A program made the position numbers and the translations under genes. A DNA stretch of 23,917 nt from a virus, in the IMG/VR virus record IMGVR_UViG_3300047300_000367, positions 1 to 23,917 of that record. One strand, written 5' to 3'. The notes below the pieces were generated by a model. That model was not told where the DNA came from. It saw only the letters and a list, made by a program, of their open reading frames with translations, and did no database searches. This document shows, one piece after another, positions 16,307 to 20,717 of this stretch. The first letter of the stretch is position 1, and the number at the start of each line of letters is the position of its first letter.

Positions 16307-16343
16307 AAGGGGTCGCAGAGGTTCTCATATCCTCTAGCCCCTT
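16307..16343. repeat. Two-tier hairpin
   Basis: AAGGGG (16307-16312) pairs with CCCCTT (16338-16343), and inside it AGAGG (16317-16321) pairs with CCTCT (16331-16335). It resembles a terminator or a processing site, but only TTT follows. Confidence 0.55.
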
Positions 16344-16355
16344 TAACATTGGAAT

Positions 16356-16374
16356 AGGTCAGTATTGTTGACCT
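16356..16374. promoter_or_regulatory. Operator-like dyad AGGTCA-N7-TGACCT
   Basis: A perfect six-base dyad with a seven-base spacer, the geometry of a binding site for a dimeric repressor. An MarR-like regulator is encoded at 20357. Whether it binds here is unknown. Confidence 0.4.
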
Positions 16375-16424
16375 GTTATACCTTGGTGCTTGTGCTTTGG
16401 TGGCTGTTGTTTTCGTGTTCATAA

Positions 16425-16464
16425 ATGCACAACAGTCCACCTAACATGCGCCTATGCACAACAG
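16425..16464. repeat. 11-bp direct repeat ATGCACAACAG
   Basis: Two exact copies at 16425-16435 and 16454-16464 stand 29 bases apart, just before the iteron array. Confidence 0.7.
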
Positions 16465-16466
16465 GG

Positions 16467-16560
16467 GATCACCGACAGATCACCGACAGATCACCGACAG
16501 ATCACCAGAGGCGAGAAGCCCCTAGTAGCTCACCGACAGATCACCGACAGATCACCAGAG
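16467..16560. repeat. Iteron array, 11-bp unit GATCACCGACA
   Basis: Unit copies begin at 16467, 16478, 16489, 16500 (variant ending AGAG), 16528 (one mismatch), 16539 and 16550 (variant ending AGAG). Units 3-4 and 6-7 repeat at a 50-base distance, and CCCCTAGTAGCTCAC occurs at 16519 and again at 16579, so a higher-order duplication is present. The 11-bp period is about one DNA turn. T7 has short CCTAAAG arrays (SRL and SRR) beside its terminal repeats, and this array lies in the equivalent region. A replication or packaging protein site is the likely function. Confidence 0.85.
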
Positions 16561-16721
16561 GGGCAGGCTAAGGGGCTTCCCCTAGTAGCTCACTATTCGG
16601 GCTTAAGTGATAGACAAGATGAGAAGCCCCGCGCGTCTTTGCACCTCACCAAAGCAAGGCACTAAATCACGACCAAGTTAGTCGCTGATTCGTTTTCAGG
16701 GATTCCGGGGACAGGAAAGGA

Positions 16722-16734
16722 CCCATTAGTGGGG
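16722..16734. promoter_or_regulatory. Quasi-palindrome, copy 1 (CCCATTAGTGGGG)
   Basis: First of six intergenic copies of a motif with consensus CCCGCTAGTGGGG in the early region. GGGGACA follows and recurs nearby. Confidence 0.45.
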
Positions 16735-16770
16735 ACATAAGGGACACTTTGGAGGGGATTTTCCCTGCGG

Positions 16771-16801
16771 TTTTCGATGTCTTTTCAAAGACTTATAAAA
16801 T
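16771..16801 (+). promoter_or_regulatory. Candidate early promoter in AT-rich patch
   Basis: TATAAA at 16794-16799 (or TAAAAT at 16796-16801) is a good -10 box in an otherwise GC-rich region. The -35 at 17-base spacing is only TTTTCG (16771-16776). A hairpin, GTCTTT-TC-AAAGAC, lies between. It would transcribe the leader and early genes from host RNA polymerase. The case is weak because of the -35. Confidence 0.3.
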
Positions 16802-16836
16802 AATCGCAGAGGATTGTGTTTTTTCTGTTGTATCAT

Positions 16837-16848
16837 CCCGCTAGTGGG
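16837..16848. promoter_or_regulatory. Quasi-palindrome, copy 2 (CCCGCTAGTGGG)
   Basis: Second copy, just after the AT-rich patch, so a protein bound here could block a promoter at about 16771-16801. Like copy 1, CATAAG follows within a few bases. Confidence 0.5.
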
Positions 16849-16861
16849 CATAAGTCTAGGG

Positions 16862-17224
16862 TATCGAAAGACGGGACGGACCACCCGGCGCAAGCTAGAA
16901 ACGGTCTCGGTCGCAAGGTGGTAAAGACCGGAACACTTAAGCCACCGACGGGAAGCCACCCGTTGCCGCTAGACGGATGAGACCCTAAGGGGAAACCAAA
17001 GGCTAGGGCCGCCGGGCGATGACCGCCTAAAGGTCCGATAGACTACCAAGGCGGGACGAACCCGCGACACAATAGGACGGGCAGGGTTCACCTGTAGCTA
17101 ACTAAGCCCCTCGGGGACATGTGACAATGGAACGGTGCGTCGAAAGACACCTGACCTAGCGGGGCGACATACCCGTCCGACTACCGCTCTTTGACAATCT
17201 GGCAATGACCTGTCCCGCAAGGGA
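16862..17224 (+). ncRNA. Candidate structured RNA segment (no family recognised)
   Basis: The segment has no plausible gene but many short perfect stems on the + strand: CGGTCT/AGACCG (16902-16907 with 16925-16930), ACGGG/CCCGT (16948-16952 with 16959-16963), CCCTA/TAGGG (16983-16987 with 17004-17008), GGCG/CGCC (17015-17018 with 17024-17027), GCGGG/CCCGC (17051-17055 with 17061-17065), GTC-GAAA-GAC at about 17139-17148, and TCCC-GCAA-GGGA (17213-17224). The last two have GNRA loops. AAAC and GAA runs lie between the stems. It would be a leader of the early transcript or a separate RNA. I cannot fold it or search for homologues, so confidence is low. Confidence 0.3.
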
Positions 17225-17289
17225 TAGCCTAGGGTTCATCCCCGATGATGGCACAAGGTCAAATGATACCCAAGGCGGGGCTTGATTGT

Positions 17290-17302
17290 CCCGCTAGTGG
17301 GG
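17290..17302. promoter_or_regulatory. Quasi-palindrome, copy 3 (CCCGCTAGTGGGG)
   Basis: Exact consensus copy, placed directly at the base of the hairpin before the GP88-like gene and sharing its GGGG. Confidence 0.5.
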
Positions 17303-17340
17303 ATGCAAGAGGGGCTTAGGTTAGCCCCTGCTGCATCCCC
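17299..17340 (+). promoter_or_regulatory. Strong two-tier hairpin before the first early gene
   Basis: GGGGATGC (17299-17306) pairs with GCATCCCC (17333-17340), and inside it AGGGGCT (17310-17316) pairs with AGCCCCT (17323-17329) around a six-base loop. The total is 15 bp with a 3-by-3 internal loop. It ends 20 bases before the ATG at 17361, leaving GGAAAGGG free as ribosome site. T7 early mRNA is cut by RNase III at stems of this kind, and a similar processing or 5'-protection role is possible. There is no T tract, so it is not a standard terminator. Confidence 0.6.
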
Positions 17341-17360
17341 AATATGGAAAGGGCTTCCCA

Positions 17361-18038
17361 ATGTTTTACGACGTGAAATTGACCGTTAAGGCCGCGCAAG
17401 AGCTTGCGGGGAAGGTTAGCGAAGGCAATGGCAAAATGCCGGGTTCAACCTTCGCTATCAGCGCAAAAGAGTGCAAGGTGGGCGGCAAGCTGGCCACGGT
17501 AAAGGGTTCGGTCTGTGACCGCTGCTATGCCCTCAAGCTGCAAAAGCTGCGTCCCTCTGTGGATCAAGGGTGGACGGCTAACTATCTCAAGGCCAGCCAC
17601 GCAATCGACACAAACCCGCAAGCGTGGGCCAATGCCGCCGCTTTCCAGATCAAGCGGATTGCCGCTAAGTCTGGCCAGCCCTTCCACCGTTGGTTCGATA
17701 GCGGTGATCTGCAATCCGTGGCCATGCTGTCGGCAATTTGCCTTGCCGCGACCATGACGCCAGAGGTCAAACATTGGCTGCCCACGCGGGAAGCCAAGAT
17801 CGTTAAGGACTATCAGGCGCAAGGCGGGGTGATCCCTGCTAACCTGATTATTCGGATTAGTGCCACCATGATTGGCGACAGGCCCGTGTCTGGCCATGCC
17901 AATACTTCCACGGTCCATCGCAAGGGGCAAGAGGTTACAGGCCACGCTTGCCCCGCGTCCACCCAAGGCAATCAATGCGGGGATTGCCGCGCCTGCTGGT
18001 CGCATACCGTGGCCAATGTGAGCTATCCGCTTCACTAA
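17361..18038 (+). CDS. GP88-family phage protein, cysteine-rich, function unknown
   Basis: The 225-residue product has the pattern I know from the phage 'gene product 88' family: KMPGSTFAISAKECKVGGKL, then VKGSVCDRCYALK. Cysteines at 38, 52 and 55 in the N-terminal third, and at 197, 206, 209 and 212 near the end (NQCGDCRACW), suggest a metal or iron-sulphur site. The biochemical role of the family is not established to my knowledge. It is the first gene after the end region, so it is probably made early. GGAAAGGG precedes the start and a strong hairpin lies before that. Confidence 0.8.
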   Translation: MFYDVKLTVKAAQELAGKVSEGNGKMPGSTFAISAKECKVGGKLATVKGSVCDRCYALKLQKLRPSVDQGWTANYLKASHAIDTNPQAWANAAAFQIKRIAAKSGQPFHRWFDSGDLQSVAMLSAICLAATMTPEVKHWLPTREAKIVKDYQAQGGVIPANLIIRISATMIGDRPVSGHANTSTVHRKGQEVTGHACPASTQGNQCGDCRACWSHTVANVSYPLH

Positions 18039-18043
18039 TCCAT

Positions 18044-18056
18044 CCCGCTTGTGGGG
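18044..18056. promoter_or_regulatory. Quasi-palindrome, copy 4 (CCCGCTTGTGGGG)
   Basis: Lies six bases after the GP88-like stop and before the first copy of the two-hairpin leader. Confidence 0.45.
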
Positions 18057-18066
18057 AAGGCTTATA

Positions 18067-18110
18067 GGTGACCAGCCTTAAGGGGCTGGCATCCCATGCG
18101 CCTTTGCATG
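18067..18110 (+). promoter_or_regulatory. Two-hairpin leader element, copy 1
   Basis: GGTGACCAGCC opens the element. Hairpin A is CCAGCC (18072-18077) with GGCTGG (18084-18089). A fixed CATCCC linker follows. Hairpin B is CATGC-GCCTTT-GCATG (18095-18110). The ATG of the next gene is 20 bases downstream, after AGAGGAAA. In hairpin B the second pair is A-T here and G-C in the other copies. Confidence 0.75.
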
Positions 18111-18130
18111 TTCACAAGAGGAAACCCACC

Positions 18131-18223
18131 ATGTTTGAAGCTCTGGAAATTGCCCTTGGGGGCTTGGCGGTCTTCGCCTTGCCTATCGCCCTGCTGTTCC
18201 TTGGGTATGGGGCTGGCCTATGA
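18131..18223 (+). CDS. 30-residue single-pass membrane peptide
   Basis: The product is MFEALEIALGG followed by LAVFALPIALLFLGYGAGL: a short acidic start and one hydrophobic segment over residues 8-28. AGAGGAAA lies eight bases before the ATG, and a copy of the repeated leader lies upstream. The stop TGA overlaps the next ATG (ATGA at 18220-18223), the hallmark of a coupled pair. A tiny early membrane protein could act on the host envelope, block superinfection or serve as a leader peptide for the next gene. No function can be assigned. Confidence 0.7.
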   Translation: MFEALEIALGGLAVFALPIALLFLGYGAGL

Positions 18224-18471
18224 CCGCTTTCGCCCATGTGACCGACGAAAAGACGCGGGCTATTCTGCAATCGCCCGACCCTTCCCGCCGTGAGCTGGAA
18301 TATGCCCTGAACCATGCCACGGCCTGCCAGAGCGCAGACCTTGACGATGAAGACGTGAGCTTTGCCCTCTGGAATAACCGCGCCGTGGCCTTGGATCAAT
18401 CAAGGCGGGCTTGGCGTGAAGGTCAATTCATGGCCTGCCGCGACCTTCTAGGCCGCTTCTGGAATACCTAA
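18220..18471 (+). CDS. Small early protein, function unknown
   Basis: This 83-residue acidic soluble protein is rich in predicted helix (DEKTRAILQSPDPSRRELEY, then SFALWNNRAVALDQSRRAWR). Two short arginine and tryptophan patches suggest a binding surface, perhaps helical hairpins. It begins in an ATGA overlap with the 30-residue membrane peptide, so the two are probably co-translated. I do not recognise the family. Position in the early block between leader elements suggests a host-takeover role, which is inference. Confidence 0.75.
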   Translation: MTAFAHVTDEKTRAILQSPDPSRRELEYALNHATACQSADLDDEDVSFALWNNRAVALDQSRRAWREGQFMACRDLLGRFWNT

Positions 18472-18479
18472 GGCACATC

Positions 18480-18527
18480 GGTGACCAGCCTTGCTTGCGT
18501 GGCTGGCATCCCGTGCGCCTTTGCACG
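18480..18527 (+). promoter_or_regulatory. Two-hairpin leader element, copy 2
   Basis: Starts nine bases after the preceding stop. Hairpin A is CCAGCC (18485-18490) with GGCTGG (18501-18506) and a ten-base loop that differs in sequence and length from copy 1. Hairpin B is CGTGC-GCCTTT-GCACG (18512-18527). GAGG and the ATG at 18548 follow. Confidence 0.75.
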
Positions 18528-18547
18528 TCAACCTGAGGATTTCCAGA

Positions 18548-18727
18548 ATGATGGCCCGTTATTGGATCAACGCACCTTCGACCCTACAGCCATGTCACCA
18601 ATTCCACGGCCTGAATGTCTTGGCGGATGAAAGCCCGCCTGAGATTGTCACGGTCTACCCTGTTAGTGGTGACACCGTGTCTCTACGCATCCCGCGCCGC
18701 TTTCTATCCCGAGGCTGGCGCGTTTAG
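18548..18727 (+). CDS. Small early protein, function unknown
   Basis: This 59-residue basic protein starts with MMARYWINAP (a second ATG follows at 18551). The middle contains PEIVTVYPVSGDTVSLRIPR, which looks beta-rich, like a small barrel. No family is recognised. A copy of the two-hairpin leader lies directly upstream, and TGAGGAT at 18533-18540 could be the ribosome site at somewhat long spacing. A third copy follows its stop, so the gene sits as a separate cassette between leader elements. Confidence 0.68.
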   Translation: MMARYWINAPSTLQPCHQFHGLNVLADESPPEIVTVYPVSGDTVSLRIPRRFLSRGWRV

Positions 18728-18734
18728 GCCCATC

Positions 18735-18783
18735 GGTGTCCAGCTTTGCCTGTCAAGGCTGGCATCCCGTGCGCCTTTGCACG
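18735..18783 (+). promoter_or_regulatory. Two-hairpin leader element, copy 3
   Basis: Hairpin A is CCAGCTTT (18740-18747) with AAGGCTGG (18755-18762), including one G-T pair, longer than in the other copies. Hairpin B is CGTGC-GCCTTT-GCACG (18768-18783), here followed by TTTTT, so this copy alone could also act as a terminator. A strong TTGGAGGAAA ribosome site and the ATG at 18805 follow. Confidence 0.75.
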
Positions 18784-18804
18784 TTTTTCCTTGGAGGAAA
18801 CATC

Positions 18805-19068
18805 ATGACCACCATCGCCACCCGTCGCGCTATTGTCCGTGCCACCCTGACCGCTGCCGAGGGCCGCTTCATCGGCCTGTCGTTCATTAAGCAGAACGGC
18901 AAGCGTGACAGCATGAATATCCATCCGGACGCTACCGCCAAGCTCAAGGCGAACCATTCCAAGCCCAACCTAATCCCCGTCTATGAAATGAATCGGGGCA
19001 TCCGCACGGTGAACCTTGATACCGTCACATCGGTGCGGATTGACGGGCAAGAGCTTCGCTTTTCCTGA
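18805..19068 (+). CDS. Small beta-rich early protein (SH3-barrel-like phage family)
   Basis: The 87-residue product has the pattern 'xFIKQNGKRDSMN...NLIPVYEMNRGIRTVNLDTVTSVRIDG', which resembles small phage proteins with an SH3-like barrel (a pattern of the form F-K-K-x-G-x-x-R...VYDM...YRxxNLDTI). The role is unknown. Related proteins are widespread in phage accessory blocks. GGAGG at 18793-18797 lies seven bases before the ATG, and leader copy 3 lies above it. Similarity is judged from the motif only. Confidence 0.75.
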   Translation: MTTIATRRAIVRATLTAAEGRFIGLSFIKQNGKRDSMNIHPDATAKLKANHSKPNLIPVYEMNRGIRTVNLDTVTSVRIDGQELRFS

Positions 19069-19078
19069 CCCCATACCA

Positions 19079-19091
19079 CCCCACAAGTGGG
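19079..19091. promoter_or_regulatory. Quasi-palindrome, copy 5 (CCCCACAAGTGGG)
   Basis: Reverse-orientation copy: its complement reads CCCACTTGTGGGG, closest to copy 4. It lies between the stop at 19068 and the kinase gene. Confidence 0.5.
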
Positions 19092-19099
19092 TTTTGTCA

Positions 19100-19123
19100 G
19101 ACAGGCTGCTAGTCCGGCCTGTC
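19100..19123 (+). promoter_or_regulatory. Hairpin upstream of the kinase gene
   Basis: GACAGGC (19100-19106) pairs with GCCTGTC (19117-19123) around a ten-base loop. It occupies the place of the two-hairpin leader seen before the three previous cassettes, but its sequence differs and no clear second hairpin is seen. Confidence 0.5.
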
Positions 19124-19161
19124 CCCAAAGATCACTTGCAGCGCATCAAGGGGGTGCATCA

Positions 19162-19911
19162 ATGCTCAATCAGAATACGCTTGGCACCTTCATGACCAAG
19201 CCCGACACCTTTACCGGGCCAGGGCTTGGCGAGGGCTGTTTCGGCTCCGTGACCGAGGCCACCATTCCGGGCTTTGTCGTGAAGACCGTGGAAAACTTTT
19301 GGTTTGATGGCTGGTTCCCGTGGGCGCTGTATTGCATGGCGCATCAGGGTGAGGTGGGCATCCCCAACATTCTGGCGCTGCGCCTTGACTTCACCAAGGG
19401 TAAGCTGTGGGCGCTGATGGAAAAGCTCGAACCTGTGCCGTTCGATCAGCGCCCGCCTTGCATCCAGACTGACGCCGAGGGCTTCAAGTATCGCGTAGAA
19501 AGCGTCTTTGGTCGCCTCAAGTCCATGCCGGGTCACCTCAATTCCTTGATGGCTGCCCTGCCTGACCAGGCGTTCCGCGTCGATCTGCACCACTACAATT
19601 ACATGATGCGGGGTAAGAAAATGCTCATGACCGATCCCCTGATCCTGATGAATGAAGGGGGAAATAGCTGGCTCAAGGAAAGTGGCCCCAAAGGGAAGCT
19701 GCTGGCCCTGCAATGGGCGCGTCAGACCCTCGACCACTTCAACGCAGCTAATGACCCCCGCGTGGTCGTGGAGGGGTCACCAGAGGACCGCATGGCTGCG
19801 GTTCGGCTGGTGATTGAGGAAGACGAGGCGGAGAAGAAACGCCGCGATGATCTCCACAAGCGTGTCACCACAGACCTTCTTCGCAAACTTTTCTCGGAGC
19901 TTCGGAAATGA
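19162..19911 (+). CDS. Protein kinase, T7 gp0.7-like
   Basis: Translation from ATG 19162, preceded by AAGGGGG, gives 249 residues. Kinase landmarks in order: a Gly-rich loop GLGEGCFGSV, lysine in PGFVVKTV, then YCMAHQGEVGIPNIL, which parallels T7 0.7 FCRMYQGRPGIPNVY. RVDLHHYNYMM occupies the catalytic-loop place (T7: SFDMHSGNIMF), and MLMTDPL parallels T7 YITDPV as the metal-binding Asp. T7 0.7 phosphorylates host RNA polymerase and other proteins and shuts off host transcription. The C-terminal 60 residues are charged and helical. It is shorter than T7 0.7 (359 aa), lacking the long basic tail. Confidence 0.88.
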   Translation: MLNQNTLGTFMTKPDTFTGPGLGEGCFGSVTEATIPGFVVKTVENFWFDGWFPWALYCMAHQGEVGIPNILALRLDFTKGKLWALMEKLEPVPFDQRPPCIQTDAEGFKYRVESVFGRLKSMPGHLNSLMAALPDQAFRVDLHHYNYMMRGKKMLMTDPLILMNEGGNSWLKESGPKGKLLALQWARQTLDHFNAANDPRVVVEGSPEDRMAAVRLVIEEDEAEKKRRDDLHKRVTTDLLRKLFSELRK

Positions 19912-20027
19912 CCCCCGAACAAATCATCGACCTGTTCGACAGGAACCCCAACCTCACCCTAACCCGCCTTGCCCGCCTCTCGGGTTGGTCTTTGCGTGAC
20001 CTTAAGTCACTCCTGCTGGACTGCTAA
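19908..20027 (+). CDS. 39-residue helix-turn-helix-like protein
   Basis: This short reading frame starts in an ATGA overlap with the kinase stop (19908-19911). It encodes MTPEQIIDLFDRNPNLTLTR followed by LARLSGWSLRDLKSLLLDC. The second half has the spacing of a helix-turn-helix: LTRLARLSGWSLRDLKSLL, with Ala and Gly at expected places. The coupling and codon use support a real gene. It might bind DNA or be a fragment of a regulator. Too short for a firm call. Confidence 0.55.
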   Translation: MTPEQIIDLFDRNPNLTLTRLARLSGWSLRDLKSLLLDC

Positions 20028-20040
20028 GGCCCACCGTTAA

Positions 20041-20084
20041 CACTAGTGGGGAATCTTTGTTCACTTCGGTGAATCTCCCCTAGC
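20041..20084 (+). promoter_or_regulatory. Quasi-palindrome copy 6 and TTCG hairpin
   Basis: CACTAGTGGGG at 20041-20051 is the last copy of the early-region motif. TTCAC-TTCG-GTGAA (20060-20073) forms a UUCG hairpin. The flanking CTAG-T-GGGG can also pair with CCCCTAG at 20077-20083 with bulges, giving a longer rod. There is no T tract. It marks the boundary between the kinase operon and the regulator-integrase block. Confidence 0.5.
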
Positions 20085-20104
20085 CTGTCATAATTGGATG
20101 GGCT

Positions 20105-20156
20105 AGGCACACCTCTAAGGCGAGCCTCCTTTAATCTCGCCTAGTTAGAGGTGCCT
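20105..20156 (+). promoter_or_regulatory. Long hairpin that would mask the next ribosome site
   Basis: AGGCACACCTCTAA then GGCGAG (20105-20124) pairs with CTCGCC (20136-20141) and TTAGAGGTGCCT (20145-20156), about 18 bp with small bulges. The Shine-Dalgarno-like AGAGG at 20147-20151 lies in the 3' arm, so folding would hide the start at 20160. TAGCC/GGCTA (20081-20085 with 20101-20105) is a competing stem just upstream. The arrangement fits translation control or an attenuator. Confidence 0.65.
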
Positions 20157-20159
20157 ATA

Positions 20160-20396
20160 ATGACCAACCTTCTGTCAATCCTTACCTATCTATCGTCCCA
20201 TGACCGGGAACTGTCGGACTTGTGTGATGATCCTCTGCGTGTTATGACGCAGGAGGAACCCATTCTTGACAGGCATGTTGATCGGTTCAACTGCCCGGTC
20301 GGAGTGGATAATGAAGGTCACAAGACGTATCCCTTTGGGAAGATAGGGTTACTAGTATGGGCAATAAGCCTCGCTCCGTTGGACGTGCCATTCTGA
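20160..20396 (+). CDS. Small protein of unknown function
   Basis: The ATG at 20160 has AGAGG eight bases upstream. GTG 20151 in frame is an alternative. The 78-residue product begins MTNLLSILTYLSSHDRELSD and ends with a short hydrophobic stretch, KIGLLVWAISLAPLDVPF. No family is recognised. Its last 40 bases overlap the start of the MarR-like gene in another frame, an unusual extent for this genome. It might be a small regulator or leader whose translation influences the next gene. A hairpin covers its ribosome site. Confidence 0.55.
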   Translation: MTNLLSILTYLSSHDRELSDLCDDPLRVMTQEEPILDRHVDRFNCPVGVDNEGHKTYPFGKIGLLVWAISLAPLDVPF

Positions 20397-20704
20397 CACT
20401 GGAAAAGATCAGGGAACTGAACCCGCACATGCCATCGGCAACAGCCCTGATCTTCCTCTATGTGGCAAGCAAGCCGGGAATACAAGTGCGTGAGTTGGAA
20501 GACCTCACTGGTATGACCAACAGCGCCACCTCCCGGCATGTCTTGGTGCTGACCGAGCGGGGCGATGTGGCCAGAGGGCAGCCGGGGCTTGGCGTGGTCG
20601 AGCAGTTCCCTGACTACGACGATCTTCGGATCAAGAGACTAAGGCTGACAGCTAAGGGTGAGGCACTGGCTGACAGTATTGAGAAGATCAACAGCCTCAA
20701 GTGA
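20357..20704 (+). CDS. MarR-like winged-helix regulator
   Basis: The 115-residue product has a winged-helix pattern: PSATALIFLYVASKPGIQVR, then ELEDLTGMTNSATSRHVLVLTERG as recognition helix region, a wing around VARGQPGLGVVEQFPDYDDL and RIKRLRLTAKGEALADSI as the C-terminal helix. It would bind DNA as a dimer. It stands 13 bases before the integrase, so it may control lysogeny or the early transcripts. Candidate sites are the CCCGCTAGTGGGG motifs, the AGGTCA dyad and the TGTGACA cluster, but none is shown. Start chosen at 20357 after AGGGTTACTAGT. Confidence 0.75.
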   Translation: MGNKPRSVGRAILTLEKIRELNPHMPSATALIFLYVASKPGIQVRELEDLTGMTNSATSRHVLVLTERGDVARGQPGLGVVEQFPDYDDLRIKRLRLTAKGEALADSIEKINSLK

Positions 20705-20717
20705 TGGAAGGTGAAGC

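Larger units (their letters stand above)
15740..17360. other. Gene-free genome-end region
   Basis: No convincing gene exists over 1.6 kb. Reading frames are short and low-complexity, and start codons lack ribosome sites. In T7-like genomes the physical ends with direct terminal repeats lie between gene 19 and the first early gene, so the ends and the packaging sites should fall here. The exact terminal repeat cannot be set from sequence alone. The region holds a chain of palindromes (15769-16080), a GC-rich patch (16180-16260), hairpins and an operator-like dyad (16307-16374), 11-bp iterons (16467-16560), an AT-rich patch (16770-16835) and a segment dense in hairpins (16862-17340). Confidence 0.7.

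Noticed and set aside
16057-16440. Minus-strand frame of 127 codons in the end region
   Set aside because: Composition is Pro/Gly/Thr-rich with no motif, it crosses hairpins and palindromes, and it would be isolated and antisense in a co-directional genome.
16467-16560. CRISPR-like array
   Set aside because: The units are 11 bp and directly abutting, without unique spacers of 25-40 bases, so this is an iteron array.
16390-16665. Plus-strand frame of 91 codons across the iterons
   Set aside because: The protein only reflects the 11-bp tandem repeats (repeated ITDRSP), and the start has no ribosome site.
17191-17219. TTGACA promoter before the first early gene
   Set aside because: The -35 box is perfect, but at 16-18 bases no -10 resembling TATAAT exists (the sequence there is GC-rich and forms a GNRA hairpin).
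16862-17340. Group I or group II intron, or a tRNA cluster
   Set aside because: There is no interrupted gene, no recognisable intron core or domain V, and no TTCGA-type T arms, so only an unassigned structured segment is claimed.
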